Of a stretch of DNA of 64,000 nt, positions 40,705 through 50,333 are shown in pieces. Numbering within the stretch: position 1 is the stretch's first letter; every line of letters starts with the position of its first letter. The DNA is from Clostridiaceae bacterium (lineage in GTDB: Bacteria; Bacillota; Clostridia; Oscillospirales; Butyricicoccaceae): NCBI GenBank assembly GCA_009911355.1, contig QXXE01000015.1:1-64000 (forward strand), in the 5' to 3' direction. The notes beneath the pieces were generated by a model that saw only the letters and a list, made by a program, of their open reading frames with translations, made no database searches and was not told the origin of the DNA. Made by a program: the position numbers and the translations under genes.

Positions 40705-40806
40705 CCCCGCCGCAGCGGAGGAAGGGAGTCCAGAGGGGCTAGCCCCTCTGGCGCCCGCCGCGCAGGCGCGGGTGCAGGGCAGAGCCCTGCCGCCGTCCGC
40801 GGAGGA
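40705..40806 (-). repeat. Mosaic hairpin repeat, copy 11
   Basis: It holds CCGCCGCAGCGG, CCAGAGGGGC/GCCCCTCTGG, a CGCCCGCCGCGCAGGCGCGGG linker and GCAGGGCAGAGCCCTGC. It lies in the spacer before the ftsH promoter. Confidence 0.82.
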
Positions 40807-40863
40807 CAATGCGCCCTGCGGGCGCTTTCACTTTTTGTTCACAAAACATCTACAAAAAAACCG

Positions 40864-40893
40864 TTGATTTTCCAGCCCCCCACGGGGTAGAAT
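40864..40893 (+). promoter_or_regulatory. Promoter of ftsH
   Basis: TTGATT (40864-40869), an 18-nt spacer and TAGAAT (40888-40893), 62 nt before the start. Confidence 0.6.
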
Positions 40894-40955
40894 AGTTCTA
40901 AATAAAACCTTCCTGCTCTGCGCGGGCCGGGCAGGAACGGAAAGGACGAAACAAC

Positions 40956-42782
40956 ATGAATGAAAAACTTCCGCAGAAGAAGCCGATTATCATTTATTAC
41001 GCAATCATGCTGCTGATCATGCTGCTGATGAACGCGGCGCTGGTGCCCTATCTCTCCAGCCGCCAGGTGGTCGAGGTCGGCTACGACGAGTTCTTGGACA
41101 TGCTCGAAGCAGGCAGCATCGACCGTGCGGAAATCGACCGCGAAGGCGGACAGCTGCTGTTCAGCGTCCCGCAAGAGGACGAGACTGCCCAAATATACAA
41201 AACCGGCCTGCTGGGCGACGACGCCCTGGTCGAACGGCTGCGCGCAGAGGGCGTGAAATTCGCTTCCCCCATCCCAAAACAGAATTCGCCGCTGCTGAAT
41301 TTCCTGCTCTCGTGGATCTTCCCGCTGGTGCTGATCTTCGGCACGGGCACGCTGATGAGCCGCTGGCTGGGTAAGAAAATGGGCGGCATGAACCCGGCGA
41401 TGTCCTTTGGCAAATCAGGCGCAAAGATTTACGCCGAAGCCGAGACCGGCAAAACCTTCGCCGACGTTGCGGGCCAGGAGGAAGCCAAGGAAGCCCTGCG
41501 GGAGATCGTCGACTTCCTGCACGCGCCGGGCAAATATGACGCGATCGGCGCCAAGCTGCCGAAGGGCGCGCTGCTGGTCGGCCCTCCGGGAACGGGCAAG
41601 ACACTGCTCGCCAAGGCGGTTGCGGGAGAAGCGCACGTGCCGTTTTTCTCGATCTCGGGCTCGGAATTCGTGGAGATGTTCGTCGGCATGGGCGCGGCCA
41701 AGGTGCGCGACTTGTTCAGGCAGGCGAATGAAAAAGCGCCCTGCATCGTGTTCATCGATGAGATCGATACGATCGGCAAGAAGCGCGACGGCGCGGGCAT
41801 GTCGGGCAACGACGAGCGCGAGCAGACGCTCAACCAGCTGCTCAGCGAGATGGACGGCTTTGACGGGCGCAAGGGCGTTGTCATCCTTGCGGCGACCAAC
41901 CGCCCGGAATCGCTCGACCCGGCGCTGCTGCGCCCAGGGCGCTTTGACCGGCGCATCCCGGTCGAACTGCCCGATTTGCAGGGCCGTGAGGCCATCCTGC
42001 GGGTACACGCGCGGGCGGTACACATGGGCGAAAAGACCGATTTTGCGGCGGTTGCGCGGGCGACCTCGGGTGCGTCGGGCGCGGAGCTTGCGAATATTGT
42101 GAACGAAGCGGCGCTGCGGGCGGTGCGGCTCGGGCGGCAGGAGGTCAGCCAGGGCGACCTGGAAGAGAGCGTCGAGACGGTGATCGCGGGCTATCAGCGC
42201 AAGAACGCGGTACTCAGCCCGCATGAGAAGGAGATCGTGGCGTATCACGAGATCGGGCATGCGCTCGTGGCGGCGAAGCAGTCAAATTCCGCGCCGGTGA
42301 CTAAGATTACGATTGTGCCGCGCACATCGGGGGCGCTGGGCTATACGATGCAGGTCGACGAGGGCGAGCGGCATTTGATGAGCAAGGAAGAGATCGAAAA
42401 CAAGATTGCGACGCTGACCGGCGGGCGCGCGGCGGAGGAGCTGATTTTCGGGTCGGTGACAACAGGCGCGGCCAACGACATCGAGCAGGCGACCAAGCTG
42501 GCACGGGCGATGGTGTCGCGCTATGGCATGAGCGACAGCTTTGACATGGTTGCGCTGGAAACCGTGACCAACCAGTATTTAGGCGGCGACACGGCGCTGG
42601 CGTGCTCTGCGGAAACGGCGTCCCGGATTGATGAGGAAGTGGTCGGCGCGGTACGGGCGGCGCATGAAAAGGCAGCCGGTATCCTGCGGGCCAACGCGGC
42701 CAAGCTCAACGAGCTCGCGCAGTACCTGCTGGAGCGGGAAACCATCACCGGCGAAGAGTTTATGGATATTTTGAACGCCTGA
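40956..42782 (+). CDS. ftsH: ATP-dependent zinc metalloprotease FtsH
   Basis: A 608-aa membrane-anchored AAA+ protease that degrades faulty membrane proteins and regulators. Two membrane helices frame an extracytoplasmic domain (about residues 10-30 and 110-130). The AAA module has Walker A GPPGTGKT, Walker [12 protein letters not shown] and the SRH in [20 protein letters not shown]. The zinc site is HEIGH, where HEAGH is usual; the third ligand lies in [19 protein letters not shown] precedes the ATG. Length is on the short side of normal because the C-terminal tail is missing. Confidence 0.94.
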   Translation: MNEKLPQKKPIIIYYAIMLLIMLLMNAALVPYLSSRQVVEVGYDEFLDMLEAGSIDRAEIDREGGQLLFSVPQEDETAQIYKTGLLGDDALVERLRAEGVKFASPIPKQNSPLLNFLLSWIFPLVLIFGTGTLMSRWLGKKMGGMNPAMSFGKSGAKIYAEAETGKTFADVAGQEEAKEALREIVDFLHAPGKYDAIGAKLPKGALLVGPPGTGKTLLAKAVAGEAHVPFFSISGSEFVEMFVGMGAAKVRDLFRQANEKAPCIVFIDEIDTIGKKRDGAGMSGNDEREQTLNQLLSEMDGFDGRKGVVILAATNRPESLDPALLRPGRFDRRIPVELPDLQGREAILRVHARAVHMGEKTDFAAVARATSGASGAELANIVNEAALRAVRLGRQEVSQGDLEESVETVIAGYQRKNAVLSPHEKEIVAYHEIGHALVAAKQSNSAPVTKITIVPRTSGALGYTMQVDEGERHLMSKEEIENKIATLTGGRAAEELIFGSVTTGAANDIEQATKLARAMVSRYGMSDSFDMVALETVTNQYLGGDTALACSAETASRIDEEVVGAVRAAHEKAAGILRANAAKLNELAQYLLERETITGEEFMDILNA

Positions 42783-42853
42783 CAGGCGGCGGGCGGCAAA
42801 ATCGGCAAGAACAGAAAACAGAAGGCAGAAAACGGGAAACAGAGGAGGGCACG

Positions 42854-43888
42854 ATGGGAGAAGGTGCAGCAAGCCCGGCGGCGGTCGGGAACGGCCCCGC
42901 CGCCGGGGAACTGGAAACGTTGTGTGCGGCCGTTTATCCGGCGGTCGCGCACACGCGGGAAGAGATGGAGACGCGGTATTATGGCAAGCTGGCGGAGGAA
43001 GCGTTGGGGCCTGCTTGGAAGGACGGCGTACCCACGGAGGGCGCCCGCCAGGTAGTCGACGCGGTGCAGGGGGAGCTGGAACAGCTGCGCCGCGCATCAA
43101 AGTCGCTGGTAAAGGCGTATCAGTCGCTGATCGAGCTGGAAGACGAAACGGGTGCGCGGCTTCGGGACCTGCGCAAGAGCCGCAGCCGGAAATGGTACGC
43201 GCCGAACCCTCCGGCCAATGCCGCGATTGATTTAGAGGAGCGGCGGCTGAACCATTTTGCGCACGGGCTGAACCTGTATAAAGTTTTGCTGGTATGCATT
43301 GCGGGCAGTTTTGCGGGCGTAGTTGTGGAAATGCTGTGGGCGTTCGCCCGGTACGGCATCGTTGAGAGCCGGCGCGGGCTGGTTTACGGGCCGTTCAACC
43401 TGTTGTATGGCGCGGGCGCGGTTTTCCTGACCATAGCGCTTTACAGGTATCGCAACCGTGGCCGGCTGTGGTCGTTCTGTGGCGGCTTCGTGGTGGGCAG
43501 TGTGTTGGAGTATGCGTGTTCGTGGGGGCAGGAGCTGCTGTTGGGCTCGCGTTCCTGGGATTACAGCGCGATGCCGTTGAACCTGAACGGGCGAATTTGC
43601 CTGACCTACTCAGTTTTCTGGGGCTTTCTGGGGATTTTGTGGATCAAGGACCTGTATCCGCGGATGGCGAAATGGATATTGAAACTGCCGAACCGTGCGG
43701 GGCGCATTCTGACCTGTGCGCTGGCGGTGTTCATGGTTTGGAACGCGCTGGTAACGTGTGTTGCGGCGGGGCGCTGGTCGAAGCGGTTGGAGGGCGAGCC
43801 TGCGCCCAGTGCATTCTGGTCGATGGTCGACGAGCGTTTCCCGGACGAGCGCATGGAGCGCATTTTCGCCAACATGGACTTCGGCTGA
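42854..43888 (+). CDS. CmpB-type (putative ABC transporter type IV) membrane protein
   Basis: The 344-aa product has a soluble N-terminal helical part of about 140 residues (coiled-coil-like, Glu/Arg rich), then about six membrane helices with the PF06541 family signature: GLVYGPFNLLYGAGAVFL, GSVLEYACSWGQELL, and WDYSAMPLNLNGRICLTYSVFWGFLGI. Its biochemical role is unknown. GAGGAGGGC lies before the start. It follows ftsH by 71 nt in the same direction, so the two may be co-transcribed. Confidence 0.82.
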   Translation: MGEGAASPAAVGNGPAAGELETLCAAVYPAVAHTREEMETRYYGKLAEEALGPAWKDGVPTEGARQVVDAVQGELEQLRRASKSLVKAYQSLIELEDETGARLRDLRKSRSRKWYAPNPPANAAIDLEERRLNHFAHGLNLYKVLLVCIAGSFAGVVVEMLWAFARYGIVESRRGLVYGPFNLLYGAGAVFLTIALYRYRNRGRLWSFCGGFVVGSVLEYACSWGQELLLGSRSWDYSAMPLNLNGRICLTYSVFWGFLGILWIKDLYPRMAKWILKLPNRAGRILTCALAVFMVWNALVTCVAAGRWSKRLEGEPAPSAFWSMVDERFPDERMERIFANMDFG

Positions 43889-43889
43889 T

Positions 43890-44075
43890 GCTGCGGCGGG
43901 CGGCAGGGCTCTGCCCTGCACCCGCTGGGGCTTTCGCCCCAGACCCCGAGATGCTGACGCATCTCTGTTTCGCCTGCGGGCGGGACGGGGGCTTTGGGTT
44001 TTTCGCCCGCCCTTACTGCCCAATGGCGCCGCCCGCCAGAACGGCGGCGGGCGGCGCCGGGTCAGGGAGGAAGCA
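43890..44075 (+). repeat. Mosaic hairpin repeat, copy 12
   Basis: GCAGGGCTCTGCCCTGC, CTGGGGCTTTCGCCCCAG and GAGATGCTGACGCATCTC, then CGCCTGCGGGCGGGACGGGGG. A further CGCCGCCCGCC...GGCGGGCGGCG hairpin (44026-44060) follows. Its first 100 bp are almost identical to copy 1. Confidence 0.9.
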
Positions 44076-44107
44076 TGGGTGCTCCCCGGGTTACCGCCCA
44101 GACGCAC

Positions 44108-44142
44108 AAAAAGCCGCTGGCATAACGTCGCCAGCGGCTTTT
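44108..44142. terminator. Bidirectional terminator
   Basis: AAAAGCCGCTGGC/GCCAGCGGCTTTT with a short loop, flanked by A and T runs, lies between the converging CmpB-type and SLH genes. Confidence 0.88.
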
Positions 44143-44193
44143 CTTAGCTTCCCCTGCCTTCTTCCAATGGGGCAAGGCAAAGCCTGTTTTACA

Positions 44194-47100
44194 TCAAAGC
44201 ACATTTTCCCGCAGCAGCATCAGCACCATTGCGGTCTGTGCGCGGGTTGTTTTGTTTTTCGGCATCAGCAGCCCGGTATCGGTACCCGACACAATGCCCT
44301 GCCCGACCGCCCAGGCGAGCGGCTCGGCCGCGTAGTCGGAAATCTCACCCTGGTCAGCAAACCCGGAGAGGAATCCCATCTGCGCCGTTGTCAAGTCGCC
44401 CTTAAACCGCGCATAGCGGTAAAGGAACGCGCAAAGCTGCTCAGTCGTAATCGGGTCAGCCGGCCCGAAGCTGCCATTGGCATAGCCGCCTACAATGCTG
44501 TTCTGCGTCGCCCAGCGCACCGCATCCGCGTAATACGCATCCTCCGCCGTATCCGGGAACCCGAGATTCCCGCCGACCGTCGGGCTGCCCTCAAGCCGAT
44601 AAAGGATGCTCACCAGCTGCCCCCGCGTCGCAGGCCGCTCCGGCGAGAACGACGACCCGCCGGTCCCGCTCATCAGCCCGTGCTGGTAGGCATACGCGAC
44701 CGCCTTCGCGTACCACGCATCGCCCGGCACGTCAGAGAAGGGGGTGCTTGCCGCACCGGTCTGCGGTGTTGTGGGTGCCGGGTTCACCGGCGGCGTGGCA
44801 ACAGGCGTGGTAGGCGGCGTACTCATCGACGGCTTGCTGCCGCCCGAGCTCCCTCCCGAACTCCCGCCGCCCGAAGGCCGCGATGGATGGCTCGAACCGC
44901 CTCCCGAGCTTCCGCCACCGGACGAACCGCCGCCCGAGCTTCCGCCACCCGACGAACCGCCACCGGACGAACCGCCGCTCGAACTATTCTTCGTCCAATT
45001 TGCCGTAACCGCGACCGCCCGCTCGGGCATCGTGAACGTCGTCGTAGGCTGCGTGGCGTTCGCAAATGCCACGTCCTCCCCGTCGCCCGTCCAGCGCGCG
45101 AACGTGTACCCCTCTCGCGCCCCGGAGCTGACCGTTACCAAAGCGCCTTTTTCATACTTGCCCGCGCCGCTTTCGGTTGCGTAGCTGCCGCTGACCGTAA
45201 CCGCATATTTGACAGGGTCAACCGGCGGGTCTACTGGCGGGACTACTGGCGGTTCTACTGGTGGGTCAACCGGCGGCTCAACCGGTTTTTCAACAATTTT
45301 GATTGTAAAAACAGCCGTTTTTCCCTGATACGTGACCGTCAGTTCCTGCGACTCGGCAGCGGCGCTGGAATTGAACCCGCTGACCATTTCGGCCGTGACC
45401 GCAACTTCCTGCACCGTGCCGTCTGTTTTGGTGACCTTGAGCGTAAGCCCCGTAACATCCAACGCGTCCCCGACCTCATAGACCTTTTTCGCGTTCTCGC
45501 CTACAACCAGCTCAATACGGGCGACTTCCTCCGGCGGCACATAGTCGGGCACAACTACCTCTGTCGCGTCGCTTGCTGGGTGAATCCCTTGGGCCTTCAC
45601 GCGGACGTAATACGTCCCCGCCGCCAGCCCGGTAGTTTCGCCATCGGTGCAGTCCGTCCAGTCATGGCTGTCAGCGGCAGTCGCATATTCCATCGCAGAA
45701 GTCGTACCGGTAATTTTACCGTCTCTTCCGTTCTCTGTGCTCGGCGCGAACCCTGCAAGCCCGCTCGGCGCGTTCGGCTTCACCGGCGTTTCCGCCGCAA
45801 CGATTTTCCACGGGATGATCTGATCCTCTGTAGTATTGTCCTCCCACTTGCAAAGGGTTTTATCTTTCAGGGATGCAGTTGCTTCATATTCACCGACTTC
45901 GGTTTCTCTATGACCCATAAGCGTATAATACGTTTCATTTTCTTCAACGCCGACCAGTTCGCTGCCGGTATAAGTCAACGTTTTCCCAACGGGTATAAGC
46001 ACGCTTTCAATATCTGTGCTTCCTTCGGTCACTGTTAGGGTGAATGTCTCAATCAAGTCATTCCCATCCGACGAATTTACCGCAGGAACAGTAATCGTAA
46101 CGGCATAGTCCCCAGCAGGAATACCGTCTGCATTTTGGGTAGAAATTAGTAATTCATCATCCCCTGTAATTTCTACATCATACGAAATGCCCTCTAAAGT
46201 TATGTGATAAATACCAACCTCACCGTCCCAATTCGCCAAGGTTCCATTGATTGCAATTCCAAGATCAATCATGACAAGCATTTGCACAGGCGCACCATTT
46301 TCCACATAGGTAGGATTCAATGGTATCACACATTCCGCCGCGCCTGGTTGAATCTCCGGCAATTCAGATCGTAAGCTTTCAACGAGCAATACCGGTGGTG
46401 CACCCTTTTCAACCATCCATTCCCCTGCCGCTGATTTTTCAAACCGCATATTAGGATTACCACGATATGGCAGCAGCACAAAAGAATCGTCAGCAGTATT
46501 TACAGATGTTTTAATATAAGGATGATTTTCTGCGGGATCATTTAGCGATTCGTTATTAGCTGATATGCTGCCAATACCAACCTGTGTCGAGCCGCTGACA
46601 TCCCCATTGATTGTCAACGTCTGCGACGCACCAAGCACCAGCTCACCGCCGCCGGAAAAATCATTAACGGGTTTATCAAGTTTGCTGAGATTCAGCCGCG
46701 CACCATCCTGAATCGTAATATTCGGAGAATCCACCCCAAAAGTCAATACATTTGGATTTAAATTTCCGCTTTCAACCCGGAGATCACCAATATTTTGCAG
46801 CGAAGGAACTCCTTCGTTGCCGCCGCCACTATATACTACAGTGGCAAAATTATTACTAGCCGCCTGCCCCTGCACCGATCCTGATTTACCAAGCTCAATA
46901 ATAGCTCTACCGCTAAAAGGATACTTATCAGAGTCCGCAGTTGGGTCGGGCGTACCATCCCCAATCTTTGCTGCCCCAGAGGCATAAATCGCACCTAATT
47001 GGTCACTAGTCGTACTCTGCATGTAAATTTCAGAATCTCCCGAATAAGTGCTGGACGCACCGGTACTGTTTTTCGGGAACAGACTGCCCGCATAAAAATT

Positions 47101-47607
47101 ACCACCAAGTTTCGTATTTCCTTTTATTATGACTCTGCCATTGCTGCCGGGCGTAGGAAGGTTTGGATAGAGAGGATCTTCCAGCCCACCACAAAATACA
47201 CTGATATTGCTGCTGGAAGGGCCTTGCGATACATTCTCTAAAGTTAGCGTGTGTCCATTTGCTAAAAAACTATAGTAGGTAACCCCAGCTACAGCAATTT
47301 TGATGTCGCGAAAAGTTACATCCTTACCTAAAATAATGCCATTTGCACGCAAGGTTAAAAGTTCTCCCGTAATAGTTAACTCTTTACCAATAACAAGAGG
47401 GCTTTCGTTGTTATCGGGATGTACAACAACGATTTCCTGTGTAATTTGAATGGTGTCCCCATCATCTGCTGTTTTTAAGGCATCTAGAAATTCGGCTCCA
47501 TCACTCACTTGAATAGTCTGTCCCGCCGCCGCTGCCCTCCCTGGCAGCATCCCCGCAACAAGGCCAATTGCCAACGCAAGCGACAATAGCTTCCTAAAAC
47601 ATTTCAT
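44194..47607 (-). CDS. Large secreted S-layer-homology surface protein
   Basis: A 1137-aa product with a signal peptide (KLLSLALAIGLVAGMLPGRAAA). The N-terminal 400 residues are repeats of short Asn/Gly-rich turns, consistent with a right-handed beta-helix. Ig-like domains follow, among them a bacterial Ig-like (Big_3) segment around IELVVGENAKKVYEVGD. A Pro-rich run of VEPPVDPPV units leads to an InlB B-repeat-like domain (GYTFARWTGDGEDVAF). A Ser/Gly linker then precedes three SLH modules (FSDVPGDAWYAKAVAYAYQHGLMSG is the first). SLH modules bind wall polymers. The N-terminal half is much richer in A+T than the C-terminal half. The start at 47607 is ATG; a TTG at 47613 has better spacing to AAGGA. 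Confidence 0.88.
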   Translation of the reverse strand: MKCFRKLLSLALAIGLVAGMLPGRAAAAGQTIQVSDGAEFLDALKTADDGDTIQITQEIVVVHPDNNESPLVIGKELTITGELLTLRANGIILGKDVTFRDIKIAVAGVTYYSFLANGHTLTLENVSQGPSSSNISVFCGGLEDPLYPNLPTPGSNGRVIIKGNTKLGGNFYAGSLFPKNSTGASSTYSGDSEIYMQSTTSDQLGAIYASGAAKIGDGTPDPTADSDKYPFSGRAIIELGKSGSVQGQAASNNFATVVYSGGGNEGVPSLQNIGDLRVESGNLNPNVLTFGVDSPNITIQDGARLNLSKLDKPVNDFSGGGELVLGASQTLTINGDVSGSTQVGIGSISANNESLNDPAENHPYIKTSVNTADDSFVLLPYRGNPNMRFEKSAAGEWMVEKGAPPVLLVESLRSELPEIQPGAAECVIPLNPTYVENGAPVQMLVMIDLGIAINGTLANWDGEVGIYHITLEGISYDVEITGDDELLISTQNADGIPAGDYAVTITVPAVNSSDGNDLIETFTLTVTEGSTDIESVLIPVGKTLTYTGSELVGVEENETYYTLMGHRETEVGEYEATASLKDKTLCKWEDNTTEDQIIPWKIVAAETPVKPNAPSGLAGFAPSTENGRDGKITGTTSAMEYATAADSHDWTDCTDGETTGLAAGTYYVRVKAQGIHPASDATEVVVPDYVPPEEVARIELVVGENAKKVYEVGDALDVTGLTLKVTKTDGTVQEVAVTAEMVSGFNSSAAAESQELTVTYQGKTAVFTIKIVEKPVEPPVDPPVEPPVVPPVDPPVDPVKYAVTVSGSYATESGAGKYEKGALVTVSSGAREGYTFARWTGDGEDVAFANATQPTTTFTMPERAVAVTANWTKNSSSGGSSGGGSSGGGSSGGGSSGGGSSGGGSSHPSRPSGGGSSGGSSGGSKPSMSTPPTTPVATPPVNPAPTTPQTGAASTPFSDVPGDAWYAKAVAYAYQHGLMSGTGGSSFSPERPATRGQLVSILYRLEGSPTVGGNLGFPDTAEDAYYADAVRWATQNSIVGGYANGSFGPADPITTEQLCAFLYRYARFKGDLTTAQMGFLSGFADQGEISDYAAEPLAWAVGQGIVSGTDTGLLMPKNKTTRAQTAMVLMLLRENVL

Positions 47608-47654
47608 GGTCAAAAATATCCTTTTCTGCGTATTTTCGGCATCTTGCCAACCTC

Positions 47655-47684
47655 ATTATACCGGAAACGGGCATATCCTGGCAA
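47655..47684 (-). promoter_or_regulatory. Promoter of the SLH gene
   Basis: On the minus strand TTGCCA (47679-47684), an 18-nt spacer and TATAAT (47655-47660). The sequence GTTTCCGGTATAAT spanning its -10 also occurs at the divergent luxE-like promoter. Confidence 0.75.
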
Positions 47685-47717
47685 GCCCTTTTCTGCAAAT
47701 TTCTGCAAATTTTTTAT

Positions 47718-47746
47718 TTGCCGCCGTCCGCTGTTTCCGGTATAAT
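47718..47746 (+). promoter_or_regulatory. Promoter of the luxE-luxC-like pair
   Basis: TTGCCG (47718-47723), a 17-nt spacer and TATAAT (47741-47746). GTTTCCGGTATAAT is shared with the SLH promoter. TTCTGCAAAT is directly repeated just upstream (47691-47710). Confidence 0.75.
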
Positions 47747-47784
47747 AGGAAGCAGGTATTACAAGGAAAAAAGGAGGTGGGTAT

Positions 47785-48903
47785 ATGAGCCTGCGTGCCA
47801 AGCTCTTTGGCTGGCGCGACCCCTACGACCTCGCGGGTACGGACGCGCTCTTTACCGCCGCGCTGCGCGAAAACGCGCTGTTCCACTATGAAAACTGCCC
47901 GGAATACCGTGCCATCCTTCTCCGCGAGGGCTTTTCCCCCGGCAGCCTGCGCGTGCCTGCCGATCTGCACCGCCTGCCGCCGCTGCCAACCCTTTATTTC
48001 AAGCGCCACGCCCTCTTCTCCATCCCGGAGCGCCGCCGCGTCCTGCGCTCCACCTCCTCCGGCACCACCGGCCAGATGAGCCGCATCGCCTGGGAATGGC
48101 AGGACTGCCTGCACGCCCTGCGCATGGTGCTGCGCGTCACCCGCCGCCACGGCCTGCTCTCCCCGCTGCCCACGAACTACTTGGTCCTCGGCTACCAGCC
48201 CCGCCGTGAAAACCAGACCGCAATCTCCAAAACCGCCTTCGGCTTCACCTTTTTCGCGCCGGGGCTGCGCCGCGCTTATGCCCTGCGCTGGCGGGACGGC
48301 GGCTACGCCCTCGACCTGCCCGGGCTCATAGAGGCGCTCATGCGCTACAGCCGCCAGCCCTTCCCGGTGCGCACGATGGGCTTCCCGGCGTATACCTTTT
48401 TCTTCCTGCGCGAGCTGAAGCGGCAGGGGGTGCGCGTGCGCCTGCACCCCGCGTCGCGGGTCTGCATGGGCGGCGGCTGGAAGCAGTTTTACGCCGAAAA
48501 GGTTGAAAAAGCTGAGCTTTATGCGCTCGCGGAGGAGGTGCTGGGCGTGCCGGAAAGCCGCTGCCACGAATTCTTCGGCGCGGTCGAGCACCCCATCCTT
48601 TACGCCGACTGCCGCGCCCACCATTTCCACATCCCAGTCTATGCGCGCGTGCTTGTCCGGGATGTAAAAACACTTGCACCGCTCCCCGAGGGGGAGGCGG
48701 GGCTGCTGAACCTGCTGACCCCGCTGGTGCGCGGCGTGCCGCTCACCAGCGTCATGACCGACGACCTCGCCATCCTGCACCCGGCGGGCTCCTGCCCCTG
48801 CGGGTGCCCGTCGCCCTGGCTGGAAATCCTCGGGCGGGCCGGGGTGCAGGGGGTCAAGACCTGCGCCGCGGGGGCGGCCGAGCTGCTGGGAGGTGCGACA
48901 TGA
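47785..48903 (+). CDS. LuxE-family acyl-protein synthetase
   Basis: A 372-aa AMP-forming synthetase-like protein of the LuxE family (PF04443). The ATP-binding STSSGTTGQ lies at residues 89-97. Family features also include MGFPAYTFFFLRELKR, MGGGWKQFYAEKVEK and the C-terminal GSCPCGCPSPWLEILGRAGVQG segment. LuxE activates a fatty or other carboxylic acid and hands the acyl group to a reductase. No luciferase gene is present. Strong ribosome site AAGGAGGTGGG. The stop overlaps the LuxC-like start by 4 nt, so the two are translationally coupled. Confidence 0.85.
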   Translation: MSLRAKLFGWRDPYDLAGTDALFTAALRENALFHYENCPEYRAILLREGFSPGSLRVPADLHRLPPLPTLYFKRHALFSIPERRRVLRSTSSGTTGQMSRIAWEWQDCLHALRMVLRVTRRHGLLSPLPTNYLVLGYQPRRENQTAISKTAFGFTFFAPGLRRAYALRWRDGGYALDLPGLIEALMRYSRQPFPVRTMGFPAYTFFFLRELKRQGVRVRLHPASRVCMGGGWKQFYAEKVEKAELYALAEEVLGVPESRCHEFFGAVEHPILYADCRAHHFHIPVYARVLVRDVKTLAPLPEGEAGLLNLLTPLVRGVPLTSVMTDDLAILHPAGSCPCGCPSPWLEILGRAGVQGVKTCAAGAAELLGGAT

Positions 48904-50216
48904 TCCTGTCAAGGGGCGAAATCCTCGGCCCGGAGGGTGCCGGCGGGGTGCTGGAACGCCTGCCGGTCTGGCTCGCGGAAACCGCTGCCGCCGAGCCGCC
49001 CGGCCCGCTGTGCGTTGTCGACGCGTGCGCCGCCCTCGCGCAGCAGGTCGCGGAGGGCGCATATGACGGCGTTGTCCGCGCCTTGATCGCAGGCGGCACG
49101 GTATCCCCCGCGCAGGTCCTCGCGGCAGTCCAATATTTCAGCCGCGAAAGCCTGCTTTTCAAGCTGGAAACCGAGCTCGGCGCCGAGCGCTTCCCGGTGC
49201 GCCTCACCCCGCCCGGCGCCCCCTTCGCGATCGAGCGCCGCCTCGCGCCGCTGGGGGTGCTGCTGCACATCGCGGCGGGTAACGTCGACGCGCTGCCCGC
49301 CTACAGCGTTGTTGAGGGGCTGCTCGCGGGCAACGTGAATCTGCTCAAGCTGCCGCAGGCCGACGGCGGGCTTTCGGTGCTGCTGCTGGCCGAGCTGGTG
49401 CGGCTGGAACCCCGACTGCTGCCGTATATTTATGTATTTGACACCCCTTCGAGCGACCTTGGGACGCTGGAAAAGCTGGCGGCGCTCGCGGACAGCGTTG
49501 TGGTCTGGGGCGGCGACGAGGCCGTCCGGGCAGCGCGGCGGCTTGCCCCGCCCGAAACGCGGGTGATCGAGTGGGGGCACAAGCTGTCCTTTGCCTATGC
49601 CGTGCCGGACGCGCCCGAGGAGGACCTTGCGGGGCTCGCACGTCAGATTGTCTCAACGCGCCAGCTGCTGTGCTCCTCCTGCCAGGGCGTGTTTGTCGAC
49701 ACCGGCGATCTCGCGCAGCTGCACGCCTTCTGTGAGCGCTTTCTGCCCATCCTTGACCGCGAAGCGCTCGCCGCGCCCCCGCCCGAGCCCGCCGCGCAGG
49801 CGCGGATCACCCTGATGCAGTATACCGCGCATCTTGAGGGCAGCCCCGGCGCGCGCCTGTTCCCGGGTGCGCGCGCGACGGTTACGGCCTGCGAGGACAG
49901 CGCGCTTGAAATGTCCCTATGCTTTGGCAACTGCTGGGCAAAGCGCCTGCCGAGAGCGGAAATTGTTCCAAAGCTGCGTCCATATAAGGGGTATCTGCAA
50001 ACTGCGGGGCTGCTCTGCGCCCCGGCAGACTGGGACGCGCTGAGCGCCCTCCTGCGCCGCGCGGGGGTCAGCCGCATCCGCACGGGCGGGAACATGTCGG
50101 TCCCCATCGCGGGCGAAGCGCACGACGGAGAATTTGCGCTCCGCCGCTATGCGCGGGTCGTGGAAACCGAGCTGCCCGGCGGGCAGGCGCGGCGCGGGGA
50201 GTCCCCGAACCCATAG
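48900..50216 (+). CDS. LuxC-family acyl-CoA reductase
   Basis: A 438-aa protein of the LuxC family (PF05893). The pattern HIAAGNVDALPAYSVVEGLLAGNVNLLKLP is the aldehyde-dehydrogenase-like cofactor region. The likely nucleophilic Cys is C258 or C261 in TRQLLCSSCQGVF. LuxC reduces an activated acyl group to an aldehyde; coupled with the LuxE-like gene it would form a carboxylic acid reductase complex. ATGA overlap and GGAGG give the start at 48900. Substrate is unknown. The next gene starts 117 nt on and may share the transcript. Confidence 0.85.
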   Translation: MILSRGEILGPEGAGGVLERLPVWLAETAAAEPPGPLCVVDACAALAQQVAEGAYDGVVRALIAGGTVSPAQVLAAVQYFSRESLLFKLETELGAERFPVRLTPPGAPFAIERRLAPLGVLLHIAAGNVDALPAYSVVEGLLAGNVNLLKLPQADGGLSVLLLAELVRLEPRLLPYIYVFDTPSSDLGTLEKLAALADSVVVWGGDEAVRAARRLAPPETRVIEWGHKLSFAYAVPDAPEEDLAGLARQIVSTRQLLCSSCQGVFVDTGDLAQLHAFCERFLPILDREALAAPPPEPAAQARITLMQYTAHLEGSPGARLFPGARATVTACEDSALEMSLCFGNCWAKRLPRAEIVPKLRPYKGYLQTAGLLCAPADWDALSALLRRAGVSRIRTGGNMSVPIAGEAHDGEFALRRYARVVETELPGGQARRGESPNP

Positions 50217-50333
50217 TGCACACTTGTACGGGGGCACGTGACCTGTCATAAAACCGTCCTGGACTGCCATAATAATAGATGTTCCGGGCTGCGCCTGCGG
50301 GCGCGGCCTGCCAGATAAGGAGGACGAGGCAAA

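Noticed and set aside
43468-46038. Long open frame on the plus strand across the CmpB-type gene end and the SLH gene
   Set aside because: It passes through a repeat and a terminator and lies antisense to a protein with clear SLH domains; it is a shadow frame.
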